20,185 nucleotides of DNA from CAVPRW01 sp046727435 [NCBI: bacterium]. Its GTDB lineage: Bacteria > Tectomicrobia > Entotheonellia > J063. The stretch lies in contig JBKPCR010000414.1 of NCBI GenBank assembly GCA_046727435.1, positions 1 to 20,185 on the forward strand. The letters run 5' to 3'. The notes below the pieces were generated by a model, which was given only the letters and a program-made list of their open reading frames with translations, ran no database searches and was not told the origin of the DNA. Both the position numbers and the translations under genes were made by a program. This document shows positions 12,742 through 19,976 of this stretch, piece after piece; the first letter of the stretch is position 1, and the number at the start of each line of letters is the position of its first letter.

Positions 12742-14574
12742 ATGCAGTATGCCTTCGGCGACTGTGTCCTGGATGCCCAGCGCTATATCCTCCACCGCGC
12801 CGGCCAGCCTGTCCGACTGCGGCCGAAGGTCTTCCAGGTGTTGGTCTATCTGCTCGCCCAGCGCGAGCGGGTGGTTCCCAAGCAGGAGCTGTGCGCGCAG
12901 GTCTGGAAGGGCCAGGCGATCAGCGACGCCACCCTGGAGAGCACCCTCGCCGCCGTGCGACGGGCGCTGGGCGGCAGTGGGCGGGATCATCCCTATATCC
13001 AAACGCTGCATGGCCACGGGTATCGCTTCGTGGCGGCGGTGGAGGAGTATACCGATCCGTTGCCCGATGCCGCCAGAGAGCCCAGTCTGCCGGTTGCGAG
13101 AGCTCGACCTGTTTTCCCTCTCCCGTCGGGAGAGGGCGGGGGTGAGGGAGAGGGGATAATCATCCCCAGCCTTGTGAGCCTGGACGCCGGGGAGCGCAAG
13201 CTGGTGACCGTGCTGTGCTGTGCCCTGAGCCCCACGCGAGAGATGTTGGTGAACCTCGATACCCCGCACCAGCAGGTCCACGCGCTCTACGATCTGGTTC
13301 AACATGAGGCGCAGCAGTATGGCGGGAGCATCCAGCCCGTAGTGGGCGAGCGGGTACTGGTGGTGTTTGGCCTGCCGGCGGCGCAGGAGGACCACGCCCA
13401 GCGGGCAGTGTTGGCCGCCCTAGGGCTGCAGCAACACCTCCCACGGGTGCCGACCGCTGACGGGAGAAGGCCCACAGCGTTGCCACCACTCTGCATGACG
13501 GTGCACACGGGACCTGTGGCGGTGGGTGGCCTGAGCCATGAGGAGGCAGCAGCACTGGCGGTGGTCGGCGAGACCGTGACGCACGCCACGGCCCTCCAGG
13601 CCATCGCCACGCCGGGGACGATCCTGTGCAGCGCGGCGACGGCCCAGCTGGTACGGGACCTGGTACGCCTGGAGGCCATGGCATCGGGAGCAGGGACGCG
13701 TCTACCGACCTCAATGTATCGGATTGTCGCGCTTCGCTCACGCCGTGCACCGATCGGACGGCGTGGCGGATGGGCACTCAGCCCCTTCGTCGGGCGTGAC
13801 CATGAGCTCGCCACCTTGCAAGCCTTGCTCCGGCAAGCGGAGGCCGGCCGCGGGCAAGTGGTGGGGGTGGTGGGGGAGCCGGGTCTGGGCAAGTCGCGCC
13901 TGCTCTATGAGTTTCGCCATAGCCTGCGAGAGCGGCGGCTCGCCTATCTGGCGGCTGGCTGCCGATCTTACGCCGAGACGACCCCCTACGGGCCCATGCG
14001 CAAGCTCCTCCAACACACTTGCGGCATCACCGAGGCCGACCCGCCGGCGAGCATCATCGCCAAGGTGCACCGCGGGCTTGCAGAAATGGGGAGAGCCGCT
14101 GACGAGGTGGCCCCCTATCTGCTGCAGCTCTTGGAGGTACCGAGGGACACGGAGCTGACCGCCAGGCTCAGCCCACCGGCCATCCGCTCCCGCACCATTG
14201 CGGCGCTCGTGCAACTGGCCCTGCACGGCGCGCGGCGGCGGCCGCTGGTGTTGGAGGTGGAGAACTTGCAGTGGTGTGATCCCAGCTCGGAGGAGGTGCT
14301 CACGGCGCTGGTGGAGCGCCTGGCGGGCGCGGCGATCCTGCTGCTGGTGAGCTACCGGCCGGGGTACCATCTGCCCTGGCTGGACAAATCCTATGTCATC
14401 CAAGTGGCGCTCGCGCCGCTGACCCCTACCGATAGCCGGCAGGTAGCGCAGGCCAATCTGGGCCCGACTCCGATCGCGGAGCCCCTAGTGCCGGCCATTG
14501 TGGCGAAGGGCGAGGGCAATCCGTTCTTTCTGGAGGAGTTGGCCCGCGCCGTGATGTACCACGGCGCCCAGTGA
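12742..14574 (+). CDS. Winged-helix / cyclase-like / AAA ATPase regulator, open N-terminal part of a broken gene
   Basis: A cytoplasmic transcriptional regulator of the large SARP/AfsR-like (LuxR-MalT-type STAND ATPase) class. ATG 12742 (GAGGG eight bases upstream) opens directly on an OmpR-type winged-helix domain, residues 1-100 (RLRPKVFQVLVYLLAQRERV...YIQTLHGHGYRFVAAVE). A linker containing a REP-like repeat follows, then a class III cyclase-like region (about 150-330: ERKLVTVLCC...GERVLVVFG...HTGPVAVGG), and an AAA module with Walker A GEPGLGKS (378-385) and Walker-B-like PLVLEVENLQWCD (501-513). The metal-binding Asp pair of cyclases is missing (LCCALSP, GERV), so no cAMP synthesis is expected. 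The Walker-B acidic site is also altered (VEN where VED is usual). TGA at 14572-14574 ends the frame at 610 aa, but the protein plainly continues in frame into TPR-like repeats until 16265. Confidence 0.8.
   Translation: MQYAFGDCVLDAQRYILHRAGQPVRLRPKVFQVLVYLLAQRERVVPKQELCAQVWKGQAISDATLESTLAAVRRALGGSGRDHPYIQTLHGHGYRFVAAVEEYTDPLPDAAREPSLPVARARPVFPLPSGEGGGEGEGIIIPSLVSLDAGERKLVTVLCCALSPTREMLVNLDTPHQQVHALYDLVQHEAQQYGGSIQPVVGERVLVVFGLPAAQEDHAQRAVLAALGLQQHLPRVPTADGRRPTALPPLCMTVHTGPVAVGGLSHEEAAALAVVGETVTHATALQAIATPGTILCSAATAQLVRDLVRLEAMASGAGTRLPTSMYRIVALRSRRAPIGRRGGWALSPFVGRDHELATLQALLRQAEAGRGQVVGVVGEPGLGKSRLLYEFRHSLRERRLAYLAAGCRSYAETTPYGPMRKLLQHTCGITEADPPASIIAKVHRGLAEMGRAADEVAPYLLQLLEVPRDTELTARLSPPAIRSRTIAALVQLALHGARRRPLVLEVENLQWCDPSSEEVLTALVERLAGAAILLLVSYRPGYHLPWLDKSYVIQVALAPLTPTDSRQVAQANLGPTPIAEPLVPAIVAKGEGNPFFLEELARAVMYHGAQ
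13112..13158. repeat. REP-like GC-rich palindrome inside the regulator coding region
   Basis: CCCTCTCCC (13116-13124) and GGGAGAGGG (13128-13136) form a 9-bp perfect stem with loop GTC, followed by a GGGGGTGAGGGAGAGGGG tail. This is the well-known type of dispersed palindrome whose translation gives phrases such as PLPSGEGG or LTPALSRRERE in spurious proteins. Here it lies in frame in the linker between the winged helix and the cyclase-like domain. Confidence 0.6.
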
Positions 14575-16265
14575 CCGACGTCAGAGGTGCCAGAGACTGT
14601 GCAGGCGGTGCTCGCCGCCCGCATCGATCAGCTGCCACTCCCGTCCAAACGCCTGCTGCAGGTGGCAGCAGTCATCGGCAAGGATGTCCCCCTCCCCCTG
14701 CTCCAGGCGGTAGGTGGGCTCCCCGAGGAGGTGTTGGACCAGCAGTTTGCGCAACTCCAGGCAAGGGAATTCCTTTACGAGCTCTTCGTGGAGAGCACCC
14801 CAGCATATACCTTCACGCATGCCCTCTCCCAGGAGGTCGCCTATGGCAGCCTGCTGCAGGAGCGGCGGCGTGCCCTCCATGCGCGTATCGTAGAGGCCAT
14901 TGAGCGTCTCTATCCCGATCGTATAGCCGAGCAGGTCGAACGGCTGGCCCATCAGGCCCTGCAAGGCGAGGTCTGGGACAAAGCCGTGACCTACTGCCGC
15001 CAAGCTGGTGTGAAGGCTGTCGCCCGATCGGCCTATCGGGAGGTGTTGGCCTCGTTTGAGCAGGCGGTGGTCGCCCTGCAGCATCTGCCCCAGAGTAGCA
15101 GTACATGTGCGCAGGCTATCGATCTGCGGTTCGACCTGCGAAGATCGCTCTTGCCGCTAGGAGAACGTGGGCGCATCCTGGACTACTTGCGCGAAGCCGA
15201 GACGTTGGCTGAGGCGCTCGGCGATCGCTGCCGGCTAGGGCAAGTTGCTGCCAGGATGACCGAGTATTTCACGGCGATGGGCGACCATGACCGAGCCATC
15301 GCGTCGGGCCAGCAGACTCTCGCCCTCGCCGCAGAGCTCGGGGATTTTGCCCTGCAGGTTATGGCGAATCAGCGTCTGGGGCGTGCCTACCTTATGTTAG
15401 GCGACTACCGGCAGGCGACGGACATTCTCAAGCGGAACGTGGCGTCCCTGGAAGGCGAGCTGCGTTGGGAGCGTTTCGGACAGCTGAGCCCCCCTCGGTG
15501 CTATCCCGTAGCTGGTCGGTCCGCTGTCTGGCAGAGCGTGGGGAGTTCGCCGAGGGGATCGCCCACGGAGAAGCAGGGCTCAGGATTGCCGAGGCGGTCG
15601 ATCAGCCATACGGCCTCAGCCACATCTGTCAGGGCGTCGGCATGCTGTATCTCTAGAAGGGGGAACTCCACCAGGCCATCCTGGTGCTCGAACGTTCCCT
15701 CGTGCGCTGCAAGGCCGCGAACGCCCCGGATTTGTATCGTATTAACGCCTCGCTTTTGGGGCATACGTATGCTCTGAGCGGGCGCGTGGCAGAAGGCGTC
15801 CCGCTTCTCGAACAGGCGGTGGAGCTGGCCACCTCTCTAGGGCAGGTAACCCCCCTCAACCTCGCCCGTCTGGGCGAGTATTATTTGCTGGCTGGCCGCA
15901 GCGAAGATGCGAGCGACCTCGCCGGGCGAGCTCTAGCAGTCAGCCGTGAGCGCAACGAACGAGGCCATCATGCGTGGGCCCTCAGACTCCTCGGAGAGAT
16001 CGCCGCGCACCGAGAGCCCCCAGATGCCGAGGGGGCTGAGCGCCACTACCGCGAGGCCCTCGCGCTGGCCGAAGAGCTGGGGATGCGACCGCTGGTGGCC
16101 CACTGTCACTGCGGCCTCGGCACCCTCTACGCCAAGCTCGGCCGGCCGGAGGAGGTCCGTGCCGAACTGACCGCCGCTACCAACCTGTACCGCGCCATGG
16201 AGATGACCTCCTGGCTGGCCCAGGCGGAGGCCGCTCTGGCACATTCGAGGTTTACTCCTGGTTGA
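14575..16265 (+). pseudogene. Severed TPR-containing C-terminal part of the regulator (one frameshift, one TAG)
   Basis: The frame continues without a break after TGA 14572-14574: PTSEVPETVQAVLAARIDQL is the classic junction between the AAA module and the helical half of these regulators. Helical and TPR-like repeats follow (KAVTYCRQAGVKAVARSAYR, REAETLAEALGDRC, HDRAIASGQQTLALAAELGD). Near 15488-15493 a run of six C shifts the frame by one. Adding one C restores SPPSVLSRSWSVRCLAERGE and the frame EGIAHGEAGLRIAEAVDQPY. At 15654-15656 a TAG replaces one codon in GMLYL*KGELHQAILVLERS, where relatives usually have Arg or another polar residue. The rest (LLGHTYALSGRVAEGVPLLE ... LGMRPLVAHCHCGLGTLYAK) is intact to TGA 16265. 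The repaired protein would be about 1,170 aa. The ORFs starting at 14587, 15465 and 15684 are pieces of it. Confidence 0.8.
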
Positions 16266-16549
16266 TGCGGGAAAGGTTATGGGGGAAGGTTCGTGTGAGC
16301 AGTCATGTGCCGCGCGCAAACGCTTTTTAAAAAGGCTCCACCTTGTCATGGCCAGTGCCATGCAGCAAATGTGACTCCAAAGCCTGCGCCATGGCCAAGC
16401 GAAGTGCTTGCATTGGTACTGTTCGGCTGCCCTTCCACCCACGTAATCCATGTACTGCCGGTGTCCGCCAGCGGGTGTGCACTGCGGAAAAAGGGTAGAA
16501 GGCAGCTGCTATGCCGCTGGCGACGTTCCTGACCTCAGAGGGGGCCGTC
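16266..16549. other. Gene-free stretch of about 280 bases with two small palindromes
   Basis: I see no gene here. CTTTTTAAAAAG at 16323-16334 is a perfect 12-bp palindrome. CATGGC-CAGT-GCCATG at 16347-16362 is a 6-bp hairpin. The minus-strand 101-codon frame covering part of it has no ribosome site and no recognisable features. The first palindrome might end the regulator transcript, but its stem is all A/T. Confidence 0.25.
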
Positions 16550-17020
16550 TTAGTTGCCCTCAAAGGTGTATATGGCCTCAAACACTTCCCCCCAGGAAAG
16601 CTCTTTCCCTGCAATACCTCGATCAAGCTCACCCTTCGCTTCCCGGTGGGCTTTGCTTAAACAGGCATCCCAGCGGTGGCGAATGCGGTCATCGGTCAGG
16701 CTTGGGGTATTTGCCTGAATGTCACAGATGGCCGCGCGCGCTCGTGCATCAGGGACTGCCGCCGATGCCGCAGAGCCTCACAGGTGGGGCAGGTTGCGTT
16801 CCGTCGCCTGTTGCTGGAACAGCGCGCCAAAATCGGGATCGCTGTCAGAGGCATGAGGAGCCGTCCCGAGCACAAAGAGTTCGGTCCGGTGGGCCGCGTT
16901 GCCCAGCATGTCGGCGGCTAGCACGCACCCCTTGAGCTTCTTCTCCTGCCAGGCTAGGGTGAACGCCGCCCGATAGATCGAGAGACCCGCTCTAGACTCT
17001 ACAGGGGGCTGGTTGGACTC
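16550..17020 (-). pseudogene. N-terminally truncated gene of unknown function with an internal TGA
   Basis: One minus-strand frame runs for about 155 codons with strongly GC-biased third positions, interrupted only by TGA at 16780-16778. It reads VESRAGLSIYRAAFTLAWQE, KKLKGCVLAADMLGNAAHRT, ELFVLGTAPHASDSDPDFGA, LFQQQATERNLPHL, stop, GSAASAAVPDARARAAICDI, QANTPSLTDDRIRHRWDACL, and ends SWGEVFEAIYTFEGN TAA at 16550. I do not recognise the family. There is no start codon or ribosome site at the upstream edge, where the sequence abruptly becomes AT-rich. The 5' end therefore appears to have been lost, and the piece looks like a truncated, non-functional gene. The plus-strand frames over the same interval are shadows. 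Confidence 0.5.
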
Positions 17021-17040
17021 CCGACTAAACTCCTACCAAG

Positions 17041-17160
17041 AACATGGTATAACGAGAGTTATGATCTAAAAAGATATAAATTGATTAATATGCTGATTTT
17101 GTTGATTTTTCTCATCAAGTACTATATATTCTCTATCAAGCAATTATAATTATCTTCTTT
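17041..17160. other. AT-rich island (28 G/C in 120 bases)
   Basis: Counting bases gives 23 % GC, far below the rest of the window. It contains near-repeated phrases (TTGATTAATA / TTGATTTTT; TCTCATCAAG / CTCTATCAAG) and a perfect TATAAT at 17145-17150, which could serve as the -10 of the small gene at 17212; no -35 is evident. The sharp composition change suggests a recent insertion junction or a promoter or nucleoid-protein-binding region. Confidence 0.5.
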
Positions 17161-17211
17161 TACGCGGATTACCCGCCCTTCGCCTTTCCTGCCCCCTCAA
17201 GAGGAGGCGTC

Positions 17212-17535
17212 ATGACCGACGTCGTCAGCCTGCAACAGGTGGTTCACCAGGCTTGGGTCTATGCGCGCGAGGCCCGGCAATATTCCCAGATGGCCCATGA
17301 CCGTGCGACCCTCACGATGCAGGATGTCCAGCACGCGTATCACCGGGCCACCATGGCATGTCTAGCGCTGTCGATGTCGGAGGCTAACCCCTTCACATTG
17401 GCCATTACGGCGACCATTCTGGCGAAATACGACTTGCTGGACGAGAAGCCCGCGATTAGGCCGCCCGCGGTGGATCGCCCCAGGCGATCCGCCAAGTCGA
17501 CAAGGCCGGCGACGGGCAGGCACTATGACGACTAA
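17212..17535 (+). CDS. Small hypothetical helical protein, 107 aa
   Basis: I do not recognise the family. AGAGGAGG seven bases before ATG 17212 is a near-perfect ribosome site, and TATAAT 60 bases upstream lies in the AT-rich island, so the start is well supported. Residues 1-75 (LQQVVHQAWVYAREARQYSQ, MAHDRATLTMQDVQHAYHRA, TMACLALSMSEANPFTLAIT) look like three or four amphipathic helices. The tail from about residue 80 is basic, Pro/Arg-rich (RPPAVDRPRRSAKSTRP), and probably disordered or nucleic-acid-binding. No signal peptide or membrane segment is visible. It overlaps the next small ORF by 11 bases, suggesting a two-gene unit. Confidence 0.6.
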   Translation: MTDVVSLQQVVHQAWVYAREARQYSQMAHDRATLTMQDVQHAYHRATMACLALSMSEANPFTLAITATILAKYDLLDEKPAIRPPAVDRPRRSAKSTRPATGRHYDD

Positions 17536-17680
17536 TGATTTGGGTGAGCACTGCATTGCGCTCATCAACCATCTCCTCGCGCAAGGCTTTGAGCCCCCGG
17601 TCTCCTTGGCGAGGATGACCGGCTCCCCAGCACGCCAGCCGCGCGGGCCAAGACCCATATCACGCCGTTCGCGCAGCTGA
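17525..17680 (+). CDS. Small hypothetical ORF overlapping the previous gene, probably frameshifted
   Basis: ATG 17525 lies within the end of the preceding gene, an 11-base overlap typical of coupled genes. It reads MTTNDLGEHCIALINHLLAQ GFEPP and then VSLARMTGSPARQ..., ending at TGA 17680 after 51 aa. Adding one C to the five-base C run at 17594-17598 gives a more natural continuation, GLLGEDDRLPSTPAARAKTH and ITPFAQLMADAAAA, ending at TAA 17703 (59 aa). It is too short to assign; the first 25 residues look like a single amphipathic helix pair. Confidence 0.4.
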   Translation: MTTNDLGEHCIALINHLLAQGFEPPVSLARMTGSPARQPRGPRPISRRSRS

Positions 17681-17917
17681 TGGCAGATGCCGCAGCGGCA
17701 TAACCCTCTGAAACTTCGCCAGCAGTATCAAAAATGCGTAAGACCCGGAATCCGAGCTGAAAACCGGTCTTAATTGCGGGTTCGAGGGCGGCTGTTTGCG
17801 GGCCGCTACACCTCCCCTCCTGGCGTGCGGATACCCGTCCTCGCGGCCGATTGCTAACGTCAGAATGGTATGCTCCCGTAATACGTCGAGAATGAACCGT
17901 TCAGTTTCCGGCTGCAT
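17660..17917 (-). pseudogene. 5' fragment of a PPOX-class (pyridoxamine-phosphate-oxidase-like) flavoprotein
   Basis: ATG 17917 has a good ribosome site (GGGAGGA, about eight bases upstream). The first 33 residues, MQPETERFILDVLREHTILT LAIGREDGYPHA, match the N-terminal helix and first strands of FMN-binding split-barrel PPOX proteins (usual pattern ILDVLRE..I.TLAT.REDGYP.AT.V). After that, similarity vanishes: RRGGVAARKQPPSN... runs on to a stop at 17660. The full domain is about 140 aa, so the gene is broken near 17820. It is divergent from the haloperoxidase fragment 33 bases away, so the pair may have shared a promoter region or been pasted together. Confidence 0.5.
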
Positions 17918-17950
17918 ACGGACTTTCCTCCCAGAGATGCCAAGCCGAAC

Positions 17951-18331
17951 ATGTACCGGCCACTCACCAGCCCCGGTGTCTGGGTACCGACGCCGCCGCC
18001 ATTGTTCGAGCCATACGCCCGAGCGAAACCATGAGTGCTGAAGAGCGCCGACCAGTTCCGGCCCAACCCGCCACTGCCATTGTCCAGCGCGTTCTATGCC
18101 CGCGATTACAACGAGACGAAGAATCTGGGCGGCACCAAGGGCACGCCGCGAACACCCGAGCCGACCGGAGCGGTAAAGTTCTGGACCCAAACGAATCTCG
18201 GCCCCGCGTGGCAAGCAGCAGCCCGCCAACTCTCGGCGGCGAAGGGACTCACCCTCGCCGAGAATGCACGGCTGTTCGCGCTGCTCAACGGATTGTCCAT
18301 CGCGGTGTTGATTTTGACGGCCAACGTCTAG
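17951..18331 (+). pseudogene. Fragment of a vanadium-dependent haloperoxidase-like (PAP2-related) protein, TGA inside
   Basis: In one frame: MYRPLTSPGVWVPTPPPLFE, PYARAKP, TGA (18032-18034), VLKSADQFRPNPPLPLSSAF, YARDYNETKNLGGTKGTPRT, PEPTGAVKFWTQTNLGPAWQ, and LSAAKGLTLAENARLFALLNG. This is the region before the active site in bacterial vanadium-haloperoxidase homologues (pattern KPW.L.S.DQFRP.PPP.L.S..WA.DYNE.K.LG...S..RT.EQT..A.FW). The stop sits at the Trp of KPW. The sequence departs from the family at about 18290 and ends at TAG 18331. Everything carrying the vanadate-binding residues is missing, as is the N-terminal export region, so it cannot be functional. Confidence 0.65.
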
Positions 18332-18385
18332 ACCGCCAACGAAACGCAGGCTCGTGTCGAGGCTGAAGTGGCGAAGATTGCCGGA

Positions 18386-18520
18386 CCAGGCTAGCCTCCT
18401 AACCTGGCTCACCCGCAGGCTGCACTGCAGCATGAACAAAAACAAGGTGCGATCCCGCAGAGAGCCAATGCCACGAAAAAAGGCGAGACACTCCACTTCA
18501 GCTATGGTCTTCCCACCCCA
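18386..18520 (-). pseudogene. Fragment of a tyrosine recombinase / phage integrase
   Basis: About 45 codons on the minus strand read KTIAEVECLAFFRGIGSLRD and RTLFLFMLQCSLRVSQVRRLAW. This is the start of the catalytic domain in tyrosine recombinases (usual pattern L....AFF..I.SLRDR.LFLLML..GLRVSEVL.L.W), including the Arg that is the first catalytic residue. The core-binding domain, the H-x-x-R and the Tyr are absent. It lies right against the truncated end of the haloperoxidase fragment, marking an old mobile-element junction. Confidence 0.5.
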
Positions 18521-18531
18521 TTGAATGCCAC

Positions 18532-19170
18532 GCCCGTCCCATCTCGGACAGCTGGCGGAGAGGCGCGACCCAGCGTCGCCGACACAGCAGGGTGGAACAG
18601 GGGAGACCGTTCCAGAACGGAACAAGGCGTTTGAAGACGAAACACGAGGTCAGATGTCAGCGGGCCCTTGCCGGTCCGTCCGAGAAGCTATCTGGCGCTG
18701 AGGTGGGCTTCGGGGTATTCTGCATGCCCTTGCTCGATAGCCTGGAGAGACCCGGCCTACCGCGCTGGCGGCCCTGACAGCCTGCTAATGCCCTTCGACT
18801 ATTTCCGTTGCTGCCTCCCCTTGCCGCTCTCCCCACAGCCTCTTGCCATTTCTGTCTGATTCCCGTAACCCATTGATTGTATATAAGCTAGCTACCATAC
18901 CTCAGGATGACGCCCGGGGTGGCACGGGAGTTGCTCTCGATCAGGTGTCAGCGTCTCAGCTCTGCTGCCTATCAGGCTGCCGCATGTGCGGCAGCCCGCG
19001 GCGGGCGCGCTACCCGCACCCCTAGGTGACGCGCGAGGCTGAGGCGTGTCTCGTCAGCCAGGGCTGGACCTGGCCCATGGGCCGCCCCAAACCGACGCCG
19101 GAGGCGCTCTCACAGCGCACGTCGGGAGGGGAACCTGGCGCCACCAGGCTGACGGGCGTGAGGACCACAG
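18532..19170. other. Gene-free or decayed stretch of about 640 bases
   Basis: I find no gene here that I can support; the plus-strand frames at 18592, 18668, 18843 and 19026 lack good ribosome sites and recognisable motifs. Given the integrase piece at its left edge it probably contains more mobile-element debris. The notable structure is the hairpin at 18975-18996. Confidence 0.3.
18975..18996. repeat. Perfect 10-bp inverted repeat (hairpin)
   Basis: GGCTGCCGCA (18975-18984) and TGCGGCAGCC (18987-18996) are exact complements around two bases. The stem is very stable but has no following T tract, so a repeat or structural element is more likely than a terminator. Confidence 0.4.
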
Positions 19171-19323
19171 ATGTATGCGAGCGAGCAAACGGCAGGACCA
19201 CGGGCGAGAATCGCCGCCGTGGTCCCTGGTGATAAGGCGCTCTATGGCTATGACTCGCCCTCCGGGGCAGTGGAGCCGCTGCGGCGCCAAGAAAAGGAGA
19301 GAGTCACATGCGACGGAAGCTAA
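19171..19323 (+). CDS. Possible small protein, 50 aa, overlapping the next gene start
   Basis: ATG 19171 has GTGAGG seven bases upstream and opens a 50-codon frame: MYASEQTAGPRARIAAVVPG, DKALYGYDSPSGAVEPLRRQ, EKERVTCDGS. It ends at TAA 19321-19323, 16 bases past the ATG of the next gene. The central part looks protein-like and not repetitive, but the ORF is too short for family recognition. It could equally be the tail of a decayed gene or a translated leader coupled to the secreted protein downstream. Confidence 0.3.
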   Translation: MYASEQTAGPRARIAAVVPGDKALYGYDSPSGAVEPLRRQEKERVTCDGS

Positions 19324-19727
19324 TACAGGGCGTAGTGATGGGTTTCGGGCTCGCGGCCTTGCTCACAGTCGGCATGGGCACGTGGGGGGTGGCGAACGCC
19401 GCCCCACAGGACCAAGCCCAGTCGTATACGGGGCAGGTCAGGGAGATCAAGATCGACCAATGTGGCCTTGAGCCGGGAACATGTGCCGGCTCCCTGGTGT
19501 TAGCGCAAGCCAGGGGACAGGAGGTCGATCTAGCTATCCCGGCGGGGACCACGCTTCAGCGCGGGAATCAACGCGTGCACCTTGAGGAGTTAGGCGTCGG
19601 CAATTATGTCATGGTCCAGGCCGCACCCCTCTCACCCGCACAGCAAGGGAACGGCAGGGATTGGACCTGGGGCAAAATCGATGCCTACGAGCGGAGCCCC
19701 ATCAACAGTGCCACCCAAGGAGATTGA
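19308..19727 (+). CDS. Secreted small protein, DUF5666-like beta fold
   Basis: The 139-aa product has a clear signal peptide (MRRKLIQGVVMGFGLAALLT...VANA, cleaved near residue 31). The mature part of about 108 residues resembles DUF5666/OB-like periplasmic domains: a first strand SYTGQVREIKIDQ, two Cys (CGLEPGTC), EVDLAIPAGTTLQRGN, and VHLEELGVGNYVMVQ, the G-D/N-Y-V-x-V pattern that closes such domains. The C-terminus (WTWGKIDAYERSPINSATQG) is polar. The ribosome site AAAAGGAGAGAG immediately before ATG 19308 is strong. The frame is intact, in contrast to the genes to its left. The function is unknown; metal or ligand binding is conceivable for this fold but not shown. Confidence 0.7.
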   Translation: MRRKLIQGVVMGFGLAALLTVGMGTWGVANAAPQDQAQSYTGQVREIKIDQCGLEPGTCAGSLVLAQARGQEVDLAIPAGTTLQRGNQRVHLEELGVGNYVMVQAAPLSPAQQGNGRDWTWGKIDAYERSPINSATQGD

Positions 19728-19976
19728 GCTAGGTTTGCACCCCGCCAACGGACTTGACCTCGCCGGGGGCCCACTGCGGCTCCCGACGGTCCCAGCGAGG
19801 CCGCCTTCAGCCAGATCACTCGCCTCACCAGCCTGTTGACTGTAGGTTTTCAGCGGCGCTGCCCCCTTTTGCCATAGTGGCGATGCGCGCCTGCTGAGCG
19901 AGGAGACGATCACGCGGGCTCCTCAGACCTGGCGGGGCTGGCGCCGCGTGCCCACCATCAGAGAAGGAAGACAGAG
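19728..19976. other. Intergenic region of about 250 bases
   Basis: No gene is supported here. CAGCGGCGCTG near 19849-19859 is a small palindrome followed by CCCCCTTTT, a weak candidate terminator for the secreted-protein gene. The 93-codon minus-strand frame across this region has no ribosome site and is taken as a shadow. Confidence 0.25.

Noticed and set aside
12612-13145. 177-codon plus-strand ORF over the regulator start
   Set aside because: It is an alternative frame of the winged-helix region. The regulator frame carries the clear domain motifs, so this is a shadow.
11863-13395. 510-codon minus-strand ORF
   Set aside because: Most of it runs antisense through the winged-helix/cyclase regulator and reads through the REP-like repeat (LTPALSRRERE-type phrase). 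Only its last 90 or so codons (11863-12134) are real, as the shifted end of a secreted protein.
4423-18034. Alternative genetic code (TGA as Trp or TAG as sense)
   Set aside because: Intact genes in the window end in TGA (gpsA, the membrane protein, the DUF5666-like protein) and in TAG (the dehydrogenase), and Trp is encoded by TGG throughout. The internal stops replace different residues, which fits mutation or error better. It is kept only as a testable alternative.
17660-18625. 321-codon minus-strand ORF as one gene
   Set aside because: It strings together a recombinase piece, the antisense of the haloperoxidase fragment and the PPOX start. It is an accidental open frame, not a fusion protein.
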